The notes under the pieces were generated by a model. The model was not told the DNA's origin. It ran no database searches and saw nothing but the letters and a program-made list of their open reading frames with translations. DNA of 64,000 nucleotides, from the NCBI RefSeq assembly GCF_025666195.1, contig NZ_CP102592.1:248001-312000 (forward strand). The letters run 5' to 3'. Position numbers and translations under genes: made by a program. Positions within the stretch are counted from its first letter, which is position 1; every line of letters begins with the position of its first letter. This document shows positions 55,324 to 64,000 of the stretch, one piece after another. The stretch is from Xanthomonas sp. CFBP 8443. GTDB lineage: Bacteria > Pseudomonadota > Gammaproteobacteria > Xanthomonadales > Xanthomonadaceae.

Positions 55324-58300
55324 GTGGGCAAGCTGCTGGGAATGCTGCGATCCGGCTGGGTCGTGACCATGGTCGGGCTGCTGCTGGCGGCGCTGCTGAT
55401 CTGGCTGATCGGCCCCTACATCGCCATCGCCGGGCACCAGCCGCTGGCCGGCGCGGTGCCGCGGTTGCTGCTGATCCTGCTGCTGGTCGGCGCGTGGGCC
55501 GGCTGGCTGCAGTGGCAGCAGCTGCGCGCACGCCGGCAGAGCCGCCAGCTGGCCACCGAGATGGCCACGCCGTCGGCGCTGGACGCGCTCGGCGACGACC
55601 GCCAGGCGCGCGGCGCCGACGAACGCGAGCAATTGCAGGCGCGCTTCCACGAGGCGGTGCAGATCCTGCGCAAGCGCCGCGGCGGCGGCGACCTGTATAC
55701 GCTGCCGTGGTACGTGGTGATCGGTCCGCCCGGCTCGGGCAAGAGCACCTTGCTGCAGCATTCCGGGCTGCATTTCCCGCTCGCCGCGCGCTTCGGCCAG
55801 CAGGCGCTGCGCGGCATCGGCGGCACCCGCAACTGCGACTGGTGGTTCACCGACGAAGCGGTGTTCCTGGACACCGCCGGCCGCTACACCACGCAGGACT
55901 CCGACCGCCAGGTCGACGCCGGCGCATGGATCGATTTCCTGCGCCTGCTGCGCCGCTATCGCCGCCGCCGCCCGCTCAACGGCGTGCTGGTGACGATGAG
56001 CATGTCCGACCTGCTGCTGCTCGACGATGCCGAGCGCGACCTGCACGTGCAGGCGATCCGGCGCCGCCTGGACGAGCTCAGCGAGCAGCTGAAGATGAGC
56101 GTGCCGGTGTACCTGGTGTTCACCAAGTGCGACCTGATCGGCGGCTTCGGCGAGTTCTTCGACGATCTCAATCCGGAACAGCGCGCGCAGGTGTGGGGCG
56201 TGTCGTTCCCGCTGCCGCGCAGCCTCGACGGCACGGCCGCGCGCGGCTTCGCCGACGAGTACGCGCTGCTGCAGGAGCGGCTCAACGCGCGCCTGTTCGA
56301 ACGCATGCACGTTGAGCGCGCCCGCGCCCGGCGCGCGGCGATCCTGTCGTTCCCGCAGCAGTTCGCCGCGCTCGGCGAAGCCGCGCGGCAATTCGTCGAA
56401 GGCGTGTTCGCCGGCACCGCCTACGGCACGCCGCCGCTGCTGCGCGGCGTGTACCTGACCTCCGGCACCCAGGAAGGCACGCCGATCGACCGCATGATGG
56501 GCGCGGTGGCGCGCACCTTCGGCCTGGCCGAGGCCAGCGTGCAGGCGCCGGGCGCGCAGCGCCGCACCTTCTTCGTCGAACGCTTGCTGCGCCAGGTGCT
56601 GCTGCGCGAATCCGGCCTGGCCGGGCGCGCGCCGGCGCTGGAGCGGCGCCGCGCCTGGCTGCAGGCGGCCGGGTATGCCGGCATCGCGCTGCTCGGCGTG
56701 CTGCTGCTGGGCGGACTCACCGGCAGCTATCTGGGCAACCGCGCCTACCTGCAGCAGGTGCGCGCGGCGTTGGACGCACGCCCGCACAGCCCCGATCCGG
56801 ACAGCGCGGCGACCACGCCGCAGTATTTCGCGCTGGCGCTGCAGCAACTGGAAGGCACCCGCACGCTGGCGCAGGTCGCGCAGCAGTACCGCGACGGCGC
56901 GCCGTGGTCGATGCGCATGGGCCTGTACCAGGGCGATGCGGTCGGCGAGGAACTGCACGACGCCTACCTGCGCCAGCTCAACGGCACCCTGGTGCCGGGC
57001 GTGGCGCTGCGCCTGCGCCAGGGCATGGCCGAGAACGCCGGCGCGCCGCAGGCGCTGTATTACTACCTCAAGGGCTACCTGATGCTGGGCCAGCCGCAGC
57101 ACCTGGACGCGCAGCAGCTGACCGCGCTGAGCGCGATCGAATGGCGCAAGCTGTTCCCCGGCGACAGCGTGCTGCAGCAGGCGCTGGCCGGCCACTTCCA
57201 GGCGCTGCTCGACGCGCCGGGACGGCTGCGCGCCTTATCGCTGGATCCGGCGCTGCTGGAGCAGGCGCGCAACACGCTGCGCTCGGCCGACCTGGCCACG
57301 CTGGTGTACGGCAACCTCAAGCTGTCGCAACCGCAGGCCGGCGCCGAGCCGTTGCAGCTGGACAAGGCGCTGGGCCTGCTCGGCAACGTGTTCCAGCGCA
57401 AGAGCGGCGCACCGCTGTCCGAACCGCTGCCGGCGCTGTACACACAACCGGTGTTTGCCGCGCTGGCCGCGCAGGGCATCGGCGAGGCGGTGGAGCAGTT
57501 CGTGCGCGACGATTGGGTGTTCGGCCCGCGCCGCATCGACGCGCTGGGCAAGGCGCGGCTGGCGCAGCAGGTGCGCGTGCTCTACGAACAGGACTACATC
57601 CGCTACTGGGACGGCCTGCTCGCCGACCTGCAACTGCAGCCGGCCGCGGACCTGCAGCAGGCCAGCACGATCGCGGCCAAGCTGGCCGGGCCGAGTTCGC
57701 CGCTGCGGCTGCTGCTCGGCGTGGTCCGCGACAACACCCAGCAATTGCTGCGCGCGCCGCCGCCCAAGCCAGGGCAGGACGCCGCCACCGCGGCGGCGAG
57801 CAAGGCCGGCGCGAAACTGGCGGCCAAGCTGCCCGGCGGCAACGCGGCCATGGCCGCGGCGCTGGCCGCCAGCGGCGACGCCGGCGCTGCCGCGGCCACG
57901 CCGCCCGGCGCCGCCATCGCCAGCCATTTCGCCGCGCTCAACGCCCTCGCCGACGGCGCGCCCGGCGCCACGCCGCTCGACCACCTGCTCGGCGTGCTCG
58001 ACCAGCTCGGCAAGACCTTGCTGACCATGACCGATCCGGCCACCGCCCCGGCGCAGCCCAATGCGCAACTGCTGCTGGCGCAGCAGGAAGCGGCGCAGTT
58101 GCCGCCGCCGCTGTCGACCTGGCTGCAGGCGCTGGCCGGCAGCAGCGCCGCGCTGATGGCGCGCGGCGCGCAGACCGCGCTGGACGCGCAGGTGCAGCAG
58201 GCGGTGGGCGTGGTCTGCGGCGAATTCGTCAAGGGCCGCTATCCGTTCGATCCGGCCAGTGCGCAGGAGATCCCGTTGCAGAACTTCGGCGAACTGTTCG

Positions 58301-58860
58301 GCGTCGGCGGCCGCTTCGACGCGCTGTACCGCGACGCCTTGCAGAAGCTGCTCGACACCAGCGGCCGCGACTGGCGCTGGAAGCGCGGCCCCGATGCGCT
58401 GGCCGGCGCGCCAGGGTTGCCGGCGCAGCTGCAGCTGGCCGAACGCATCAAGCAGAAGTACTTCCGCGGCGCAGCGCAGCCGGAGGTCGGCTTCACCGTG
58501 CTGGCGCCGACCCTGGACCCGGAGGTGACGCGGCTGACCGTGGACATCGAAGGCCAGCGCTTCGACTACACCGCCGGCGGCATGGACAGCATGCCGATGA
58601 AATGGCCCGGGCCCACGCCCGGCCACGTCAGCATCGCCGCCTTCGGCGCCGACGGCGCCGCGCTCGGCCGGCTCGACTACCAAGGCGACTGGGCGCTGTT
58701 CCGCGCCCTGCAGGCCGGCGACCTGCAGAACCCGTCGGACCTGCGCTTCGTCGCCCATTTCGACGTCGGGGGGCATGCGGTGCAACTGCCGTTGCGCGCC
58801 GGCAACCTGCGCCATCCCTTCCTCGACGCCGACGTGCGTCGTTTCGCGTGTGGAGGTTGA
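55324..58860 (+). CDS. tssM: T6SS membrane-complex protein TssM (IcmF/VasK)
   Basis: This 1178-aa protein has two N-terminal transmembrane helices (about residues 12-35 and 40-62), a cytoplasmic NTPase-like domain with Walker A GPPGSGKS (about residues 135-142), a third helix near residue 455, and a large periplasmic part. It links TssL to the outer-membrane lipoprotein in other systems. GTG 55324 is preferred with GGGGGAG ahead; GTG 55315 (GTGA overlap with tssL) is possible. The gene is complete. Confidence 0.94.
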   Translation: MGKLLGMLRSGWVVTMVGLLLAALLIWLIGPYIAIAGHQPLAGAVPRLLLILLLVGAWAGWLQWQQLRARRQSRQLATEMATPSALDALGDDRQARGADEREQLQARFHEAVQILRKRRGGGDLYTLPWYVVIGPPGSGKSTLLQHSGLHFPLAARFGQQALRGIGGTRNCDWWFTDEAVFLDTAGRYTTQDSDRQVDAGAWIDFLRLLRRYRRRRPLNGVLVTMSMSDLLLLDDAERDLHVQAIRRRLDELSEQLKMSVPVYLVFTKCDLIGGFGEFFDDLNPEQRAQVWGVSFPLPRSLDGTAARGFADEYALLQERLNARLFERMHVERARARRAAILSFPQQFAALGEAARQFVEGVFAGTAYGTPPLLRGVYLTSGTQEGTPIDRMMGAVARTFGLAEASVQAPGAQRRTFFVERLLRQVLLRESGLAGRAPALERRRAWLQAAGYAGIALLGVLLLGGLTGSYLGNRAYLQQVRAALDARPHSPDPDSAATTPQYFALALQQLEGTRTLAQVAQQYRDGAPWSMRMGLYQGDAVGEELHDAYLRQLNGTLVPGVALRLRQGMAENAGAPQALYYYLKGYLMLGQPQHLDAQQLTALSAIEWRKLFPGDSVLQQALAGHFQALLDAPGRLRALSLDPALLEQARNTLRSADLATLVYGNLKLSQPQAGAEPLQLDKALGLLGNVFQRKSGAPLSEPLPALYTQPVFAALAAQGIGEAVEQFVRDDWVFGPRRIDALGKARLAQQVRVLYEQDYIRYWDGLLADLQLQPAADLQQASTIAAKLAGPSSPLRLLLGVVRDNTQQLLRAPPPKPGQDAATAAASKAGAKLAAKLPGGNAAMAAALAASGDAGAAAATPPGAAIASHFAALNALADGAPGATPLDHLLGVLDQLGKTLLTMTDPATAPAQPNAQLLLAQQEAAQLPPPLSTWLQALAGSSAALMARGAQTALDAQVQQAVGVVCGEFVKGRYPFDPASAQEIPLQNFGELFGVGGRFDALYRDALQKLLDTSGRDWRWKRGPDALAGAPGLPAQLQLAERIKQKYFRGAAQPEVGFTVLAPTLDPEVTRLTVDIEGQRFDYTAGGMDSMPMKWPGPTPGHVSIAAFGADGAALGRLDYQGDWALFRALQAGDLQNPSDLRFVAHFDVGGHAVQLPLRAGNLRHPFLDADVRRFACGG

Positions 58861-58862
58861 GG

Positions 58863-59444
58863 ATGCAGCCGATGGCATTGCCCGGATTCTTCGGCAAGCT
58901 GCCCAGCGCCGGCGATTTCGTGCAGCGGCGCTTGCCGCCGGCATTCGTCGAACCGTGGGACCGGCACTTTTCGCAGCTGATCGCCGGCGCGCGCGACCAG
59001 CTCGGCACGCAATGGGCACCGGCCTACCGCGGCAGCGGCCTGCACGCGTTCGTGCTCGGCAGCGGGCTGTGCGGCGGGGTGGCCTGGGCGGGGGTGCTGG
59101 GGCCGGGCGAGGACCGCGTCGGCCGTTGCTTTCCGCTGGCGATCGCGCTGCCGCTGGCGCAGGCCGCGCCGGACCGCAGCTGGTATGCACGCGCGGCCAT
59201 GCTGCTCGGCCAGGCGCTGGCCGATCGCACCATGGGCGTGGAGGCGTTCGACGCGCAGCTGCAGGCGCTGGCGCCGGATCCGGACGCCACCGCCATCCCC
59301 AATGCGCCGCGTGCGTTGGCCGGGCAAGCGTTGTGGTGGAGCGGCGACGGCGTGGTGCAGCACAGCGTCGGCCTGTTGTCCGCGCACGACTATCTGGGCT
59401 GGCTGGCGCCAGCCGCGCTCGCGCTGCCGGAGGCCGCGCGCTGA
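58863..59444 (+). CDS. tagF: T6SS accessory protein TagF
   Basis: This 193-aa protein has the typical start PGFFGKLPSAGDFVQRRLPPAFV. TagF proteins are post-translational repressors of T6SS in systems with PpkA/PppA/Fha. It begins two bases after the tssM stop and ends overlapping the pppA start (TGATG). It is cytoplasmic, and its position agrees with a threonine-phosphorylation control module. Confidence 0.92.
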   Translation: MQPMALPGFFGKLPSAGDFVQRRLPPAFVEPWDRHFSQLIAGARDQLGTQWAPAYRGSGLHAFVLGSGLCGGVAWAGVLGPGEDRVGRCFPLAIALPLAQAAPDRSWYARAAMLLGQALADRTMGVEAFDAQLQALAPDPDATAIPNAPRALAGQALWWSGDGVVQHSVGLLSAHDYLGWLAPAALALPEAAR

Positions 59445-60172
59445 TGGCCGCGCTGCACTACCGTTCCGCCGGGCGTACCGAAACCGGCAAGGTGCGCCGC
59501 CACAACGAGGACGCGCTGCTGCTGCGCGACGACGCCGGCCTGTGGGTGGTCGCCGACGGCCTCGGCGGGCATGCCGCCGGCGACTACGCCAGCGGATTGA
59601 TCGTCGAGCGCCTGGCGACGCTGCCGCGCGCGGCCGACGTGTGCGACTTCATCGAGGCGATCGAGGACGCGCTGGCGCAGATCAACACCGAACTGCTGCA
59701 CTGCGCCGAGCAGCGCCAGGTCGACATGATCGCGTCCACCGTGGTGCTGCTGGTGCACGATCCGGACTTCATGCTGTACGGCTGGGTCGGCGACAGCCGC
59801 GGCTACGGCCGCATCGGCGGCGCGTTGCGCCAGCTCACCCGCGACCACGTGCACGGGGTCAAGGACGACGCCACCCAGTTCGGGCAGGCCGGCGCCGGCG
59901 CCGAGCCGGCCGCCAACGCCGGCGTGCTGACCCGCGCGGTCGGCGCGCAGGAGCCGCTGTTCGTGGACTGGGTGCTGGCGCCGAGCGTGTCCGGCGCGCA
60001 GTTCCTGCTGTGCAGCGACGGCATCAACAAGGAAATCCCCGACCCGGAGCTGGACGTCGAGTGCCGCCTGCATGGCGAGCCGCAGGCGCTGCTGGCGCGG
60101 TTGTTCGAATTGGCGATGGGCCGGGCGGCGCGCGACAACGTCACCGCCGTCGTCGTCCGCCTGCAGGAGTGA
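59444..60172 (+). CDS. pppA: T6SS PP2C-type Ser/Thr phosphatase PppA
   Basis: This 242-aa protein has the PP2C motifs RRHNEDALLLRDD, VVADGLGGHAAGDYAS, GWVGDSRGYGR and LLCSDGINKEI, and NVTAVVVRL near the C-terminus. The metal-binding aspartates are present. It dephosphorylates the kinase target(s) and reverses the FHA switch. ATG 59444 overlaps the tagF stop. The kinase gene starts within a few bases of its end. Confidence 0.94.
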   Translation: MAALHYRSAGRTETGKVRRHNEDALLLRDDAGLWVVADGLGGHAAGDYASGLIVERLATLPRAADVCDFIEAIEDALAQINTELLHCAEQRQVDMIASTVVLLVHDPDFMLYGWVGDSRGYGRIGGALRQLTRDHVHGVKDDATQFGQAGAGAEPAANAGVLTRAVGAQEPLFVDWVLAPSVSGAQFLLCSDGINKEIPDPELDVECRLHGEPQALLARLFELAMGRAARDNVTAVVVRLQE

Positions 60173-60177
60173 AGGAC

Positions 60178-63100
60178 GTGCATGAAGATACCGCTACCGT
60201 CGTCGAGCTGGTCGCCGCGATGCGCACCGGCGAGCTGGACCTGAAGGCCGTGCTCGACGCATTGGCCAAACGCAGCGCCGTGCCCGAGGCCGATTACCGG
60301 GCCGGCGTGGAAACGCTGTGGCAGCTGCGCCAGCAGCAGGTGCTCGACGACGTCACCGTGACCACGCTGGTGACGCGGCTCGACGCCTTGCGCGCCGACG
60401 CCGGCGCCGCGCCGGCCGCGTCCATCGACGACGACGCCACCGTGGTGATGCCGCGCCGCGCCGTGCCGCCGCCCGCGGCCGCCGAGGACGACGCCACCCG
60501 CGTGCAGCCGGCGATGCCGCTGCCGCAGGCCGGTACCGACGGCACCGCGGCGACCGGCACCGGCGGCGCGACCGGCACCGCGGGCACCGCCAGCCTGTCC
60601 AGCTGGCAGCGTCTGGCCGATGCCGCCGGCGGCGACTACGCCACCGTCGGCACGCTGCTGAAGGGCCGCTTCTACCTGGAGCGCGAACTGGGCCGCGGCG
60701 GCATGGGCGTGGTCTACCTGGCGCGCGACGAACGCAAGGTCGAAGCGCGCGACCGCGACCCGTGGCTGGCGGTGAAGGTGCTCAGCGACGAGTTCCGCCG
60801 CCATCCCGATTCGCTGGTGGCGTTGCAGCGCGAGGCGCGGCGCTCGCAGAAGCTGGCCCACGACAACATCGTGCGCGTATACGACTTCGACAAGGACCGC
60901 ACCCTGGTCTTCATGACCATGGAGTACATCGACGGCTGCGACCTGAAGACGCTGATCCGCGAACAGGCCTACAACGGCATGTCGCTGGCGCGCGCGCGAT
61001 CGCTGATCGAGGGCATGGCGCGCGCCCTGGCGCGGGCGCACGCGGCCGGCGTGGTGCATTCGGATTTCAAGCCGGGCAACGTGATGGTCACCCGCGACGG
61101 CGTGGCCAAGGTGTTCGACTTCGGCATCGCCCGCGCCGGCAAGCACGCCGCCGACGTGGCCGGCGAGCAGACCGTGTTCGACGCGGCCACGCTCGGCGCG
61201 CTGACCCCGGCCTACGCCAGCCTGGAGATGATCCGCGGCCAGGAACCCACGCCGGCCGACGACATCTACGCGCTGGGCTGCGTGTGCTTCGAACTGCTTA
61301 CCGGCAAGCATCCGTTCGACAAGCTCAGCGCCGAAGTGGCGCTGCGCGACAAACGCGTGCCGCCGCCGGTGCCGGGCCTGACCAAGCGCCAGTACCAGAC
61401 CCTGTGCGCGGCGGTGGCGTTTCCCGCCGCGCAACGCCTGGACAACGTGGAAGCGCTGCTGGACGGCCTGCGCGAGGTGCCGCTGCGCGAGCGCGCGCTG
61501 CCGCTGCTGGGCTACGGCGCCGCGGTACTGGTGCTGGCCGGCGCCGGCGGCTGGGGCGCGTCGCGCTATCTGCACCAGCGCCACCTGGAGCAGGTCACCG
61601 CGCGCTTCGGCGCGGCCGATCCGCAGCGCTACGTCGACGAGACCCAGGCGATGCAGGCGCTGGCCAGCCTCGACGACGACGACCGCCGGCGCCTGCTGGT
61701 GGACCGCGGCGACCTGATCCAGGATTTCCTGCTGCGGCGCCTGGACGCGCTGTGGAATCCGTCCAGCGGCCGCTACGACTACCGCGGCGCCTTGCAGGTG
61801 TTCGCGCTGCGCGACCGGCTGCGGCTGTATTCGCCGGCGCTGGATGCGCGCCGCGAGAGCATGGAGCGCGAGAAGAACGAGCGCCTCAACGCGCTCGACA
61901 CCACGCTCAACGCGCAGGTCGCCGCCGGCGCCATCTTCCGCGACCGGGCCGACAACGCGCTGGCCACGCTGGACCAGGTGCGGCGCATCGATCCGAACAG
62001 CGCGCTGCTGCGGCATCCGGAACTGGAGCTGCGCCTGGATGCGGCGATCCAGCAGTCGGCCGACGCGCAGCAGTGGGCGCAGGCACGCACCCGCCTGCAG
62101 CAGGCGCGCGCGGCGCTACCCGATTCGCTGCGCCTGCAGTTGCGCGGCGCGCAGCTGCAGCTGGCGCAGCACGACAGCCAACCGGCGGTGCCGGCGCCGC
62201 ACGACCCGGCGCAGGCGCGCAAGGCGCTGGCGGCGCTGCTCGCCGCACCGTCCGCCGATCCGGACTGGCAGGACAACGTCGAAGCGGCGCTGGCGGTGCT
62301 GCCGGCGGCCGAGCGCGACGCGCAGGATGCGGCGCTGGCGGCGGCGATCGCCGACACCGTCGCGCCGCAGAGCGATCCGCTGCAGTTGCCGGGTGCGCAG
62401 GCGCTGGTCGACTTCGGCCTGACCCAGGCGGCGCATGCGCCGCAGCTGCTGGCCCAGCGCGAACGTCTGCAGACCCTGCAGCAGCAACTGCAGACGATGC
62501 TGGCGCGCGAAAGCGCCGAGGCCGAGGTGGCGTCGCGGATCGAATCGATGCGCCGCGCCGCCGCCGCCAACGACCTGGACAAGGCGCGCCAGGCGCTGGC
62601 GCGCATCGCCAGCCTGCAGCCCCAGCATCCGTTCCTGCAGAAGGAAGCGCCGCAGCTGTTGGCCGGTGTCTATCTCGGCAACGCCGCCGGCGCGTTCCGC
62701 CAGGGCCGCTATCGCCAGGCCGCCGACGTGCTCGGCCAGGGCGTGGCCGCGCTCGGCGAGCGCGCCGAACTGCGTGCCGCACAGGCCCGCTACGACGTCG
62801 CCGCAGCGGTGATGGACGGCGGCGCGCAGGCCTTGCCCGCCGCCGAGCGGCAGCGCCTGGGCCAGCGCCTGGAGGCGCTGTACCGCAGCGATGCGCAGGC
62901 GATGACGCAGCTGGAAACCGAACTGAAGGCGCGCGGGCAATTGCCCGAAGGGACGCTCGGCGCGCGCCTGCAGCGCCAGGCCGGCAGCGATGCGCCCAGT
63001 TCCGATGCGCTGGCGCCGACCGCCGCCGCGGCGACCGCGCCGGCCGGCAAGGACCCCGCGCGCAAGCCGGCGAGCGGCAAGCCCGCCGCCAAGCCGGCGG

Positions 63101-63813
63101 CGACCGCGCCCGCGGCCAGCGAGCGCACGCCTGCCGCCGGCGCGGCCAGCGACGAGGAGCCGCTGCCGCCGGTCCCGACCGGTCCCGACCCGTGCGCCGC
63201 CGCCGCACCCGGACGCGGCAAGCCCTGCTTCGACGCACTCGGCGCGCAGCGCGGGCCGATGCTGGTGACGGTGCCCGGCCTCGCCGGCGGCAAGCCCTAC
63301 GCGTTGTCGCGCGCGGAGGTGGCGGTGGCCGACTTCAACCTGTTCTGCCAGGCCACCGGCAAGTGCACCGCGCAACCGGCCGGGGATGCGGAACTGGCGC
63401 GCGCGCCGGTGCGCAACATCAGCCTGACCCAGGCCCGCGCCTATCTGCGCTGGCTGACCATCGCCAGCGGCGGCTGGCGCTATCGGCTGCCCACCGATGC
63501 CGAATGGCAGCACGCCGCCCAGGCCGGCAGCGACTGGCGCCAGGCCGAGGACAGCAACTGCGTGCCGCCCACCGCCAGCGCCGGCGATGCCACGCGCGCG
63601 CCGCTGCCGCCGCGCGGCCGCGAACCCAATCCGTGGGGCCTGATCAACCTCACCGGCAACGTCTGGGAATGGGTCTCCAGCGGCGCCGGCGTGCAGGCGC
63701 GCGGCGGCAGTTTCGCCAGTTACTGGGCCGATTGCACGGTGCAGGCGCGGCGCGCCGACAACGGCTCGGCGCAGCCGGACGTGGGTCTGCGGGTGCTGCG
63801 GGAATTGCCATGA
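60178..63813 (+). CDS. ppkA: Ser/Thr kinase fused to an FGE/SUMF1-like domain (PpkA-type)
   Basis: This 1211-aa protein has an N-terminal region with DATVVMP (Thr88) and DATRVQP (Thr107). The kinase domain (about 160-425) has GRGGMG near 172, an HSDFKPGN catalytic loop (Ser in place of the usual Arg), and DFG. A transmembrane helix lies near 445. A long periplasmic helical region (about 465-950) precedes a C-terminal FGE-sulfatase/SUMF1-like domain (about 1030-1211, YRLPTDAEWQHAAQ, NLTGNVWEWV). GTG 60178 is chosen with GGAG eight bases ahead. It follows pppA, the classic pppA-ppkA order. Confidence 0.9.
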   Translation: MHEDTATVVELVAAMRTGELDLKAVLDALAKRSAVPEADYRAGVETLWQLRQQQVLDDVTVTTLVTRLDALRADAGAAPAASIDDDATVVMPRRAVPPPAAAEDDATRVQPAMPLPQAGTDGTAATGTGGATGTAGTASLSSWQRLADAAGGDYATVGTLLKGRFYLERELGRGGMGVVYLARDERKVEARDRDPWLAVKVLSDEFRRHPDSLVALQREARRSQKLAHDNIVRVYDFDKDRTLVFMTMEYIDGCDLKTLIREQAYNGMSLARARSLIEGMARALARAHAAGVVHSDFKPGNVMVTRDGVAKVFDFGIARAGKHAADVAGEQTVFDAATLGALTPAYASLEMIRGQEPTPADDIYALGCVCFELLTGKHPFDKLSAEVALRDKRVPPPVPGLTKRQYQTLCAAVAFPAAQRLDNVEALLDGLREVPLRERALPLLGYGAAVLVLAGAGGWGASRYLHQRHLEQVTARFGAADPQRYVDETQAMQALASLDDDDRRRLLVDRGDLIQDFLLRRLDALWNPSSGRYDYRGALQVFALRDRLRLYSPALDARRESMEREKNERLNALDTTLNAQVAAGAIFRDRADNALATLDQVRRIDPNSALLRHPELELRLDAAIQQSADAQQWAQARTRLQQARAALPDSLRLQLRGAQLQLAQHDSQPAVPAPHDPAQARKALAALLAAPSADPDWQDNVEAALAVLPAAERDAQDAALAAAIADTVAPQSDPLQLPGAQALVDFGLTQAAHAPQLLAQRERLQTLQQQLQTMLARESAEAEVASRIESMRRAAAANDLDKARQALARIASLQPQHPFLQKEAPQLLAGVYLGNAAGAFRQGRYRQAADVLGQGVAALGERAELRAAQARYDVAAAVMDGGAQALPAAERQRLGQRLEALYRSDAQAMTQLETELKARGQLPEGTLGARLQRQAGSDAPSSDALAPTAAAATAPAGKDPARKPASGKPAAKPAATAPAASERTPAAGAASDEEPLPPVPTGPDPCAAAAPGRGKPCFDALGAQRGPMLVTVPGLAGGKPYALSRAEVAVADFNLFCQATGKCTAQPAGDAELARAPVRNISLTQARAYLRWLTIASGGWRYRLPTDAEWQHAAQAGSDWRQAEDSNCVPPTASAGDATRAPLPPRGREPNPWGLINLTGNVWEWVSSGAGVQARGGSFASYWADCTVQARRADNGSAQPDVGLRVLRELP

Positions 63814-64000
63814 ACGAGGCCCAGCAACTGGCCAACGCGCACCTGCACGCGCTGGCCGAGGCGTACCAGCACGGCCGCATCGGCCGCGACGAGTACCGCG
63901 CACGCCGGCGCAACGTGTTGGCCGCTGCGCGCAGCGTCGACCAAGGCGTCACCCACCGCAACGCGCTGCGGCCGACTGTCGCCGCAGCGGCGCCTGCGCG
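63810..64000 (+). CDS. Start of a further gene, truncated by the window edge
   Basis: An ATG at 63810 overlaps the kinase stop as ATGA, so it is coupled. The visible 63 codons begin MNEAQQLANAHLHALAEAYQ and continue GRIGRDEYRARRRNVLAAARS, similar to SHOCT-like short helical domains. The end is outside the window, so no function is given. Confidence 0.7.
   Translation, partial: MNEAQQLANAHLHALAEAYQHGRIGRDEYRARRRNVLAAARSVDQGVTHRNALRPTVAAAAPA

Overview
The window is about 64 kb of very GC-rich DNA from a gammaproteobacterium, most probably Xanthomonas or a close relative in the Xanthomonadaceae. The grounds are the many REP-type inverted repeats carrying GTAGGAGCGGCTTCAGCC, a REP-associated tyrosine transposase (RAYT), and the gene families seen. 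There is no rRNA, tRNA, CRISPR array or prophage.

Left part (1-30 kb, mostly core genes): a LAB_N membrane protein whose 3' end was duplicated in tandem together with REPs and the end of a RAYT gene; the RAYT; a secreted DUF885 protein; a heavy-metal efflux block (CzcI-like small protein, czcC, czcB, czcA, and a CDF transporter with a Cys-rich N-terminus); rpmB-rpmG with a clear sigma70 promoter and a terminator; a cardiolipin synthase; an FAD/NAD(P)-binding protein; a divergent MFS/LysR pair; uvrD; a 111-bp tandem REP array; a VOC protein; and a ybhP-clsB-ybhN-type operon joined by GTGA start-stop overlaps. After a HEAT-like protein comes an AT-richer islet with a small secreted protein, followed by a DUF2171/PRC-like protein, an MBL-fold hydrolase, an acetyltransferase and a universal stress protein.

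Right part (29.4 kb to the end): a large type VI secretion system (T6SS) locus. In order it has an AraC-type regulator (divergent), tssB, tssC, hcp, tagJ, tssE, tssF, tssG, tssH/clpV, four small accessory genes, a transmembrane Ser/Thr kinase with TPRs, a PAAR protein, a TPR-methyltransferase, vgrG, a DUF6931-like gene, an FHA protein, tssK, tssL (with OmpA-like domain), tssM, tagF, pppA, a second kinase fused to a formylglycine-generating-enzyme-like (FGE/SUMF1) domain, and the start of a further gene cut by the window edge. TssBC and ClpV make and recycle the sheath, Hcp/VgrG/PAAR are the tube and tip, TssEFGK the baseplate, and TssLM the membrane complex. The FHA, PppA and kinase proteins form a phospho-switch. 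No tssA or tssJ was seen; they may lie past the right edge or elsewhere.

Most notable observations: (1) the 17-bp motif CTGAGACGAAATGTCGG occurs upstream of tssB, PAAR, vgrG and tssK, always on the same strand, suggesting one regulator or alternative sigma factor for the whole locus. (2) A threonine motif D-[AL]-T-x-[MV]-x-P is shared by TssL (Thr14), the kinase (two copies) and the FHA protein, which fits phosphothreonine-FHA control. (3) A 225-aa gene translationally coupled to clpV carries an L-T-G-C...H pattern like CNF1/BLF1-type glutamine deamidases. (4) An EEP-fold nuclease with all catalytic residues sits in the accessory segment; both are candidate effectors. (5) hcp is bracketed by strong stem-loops.
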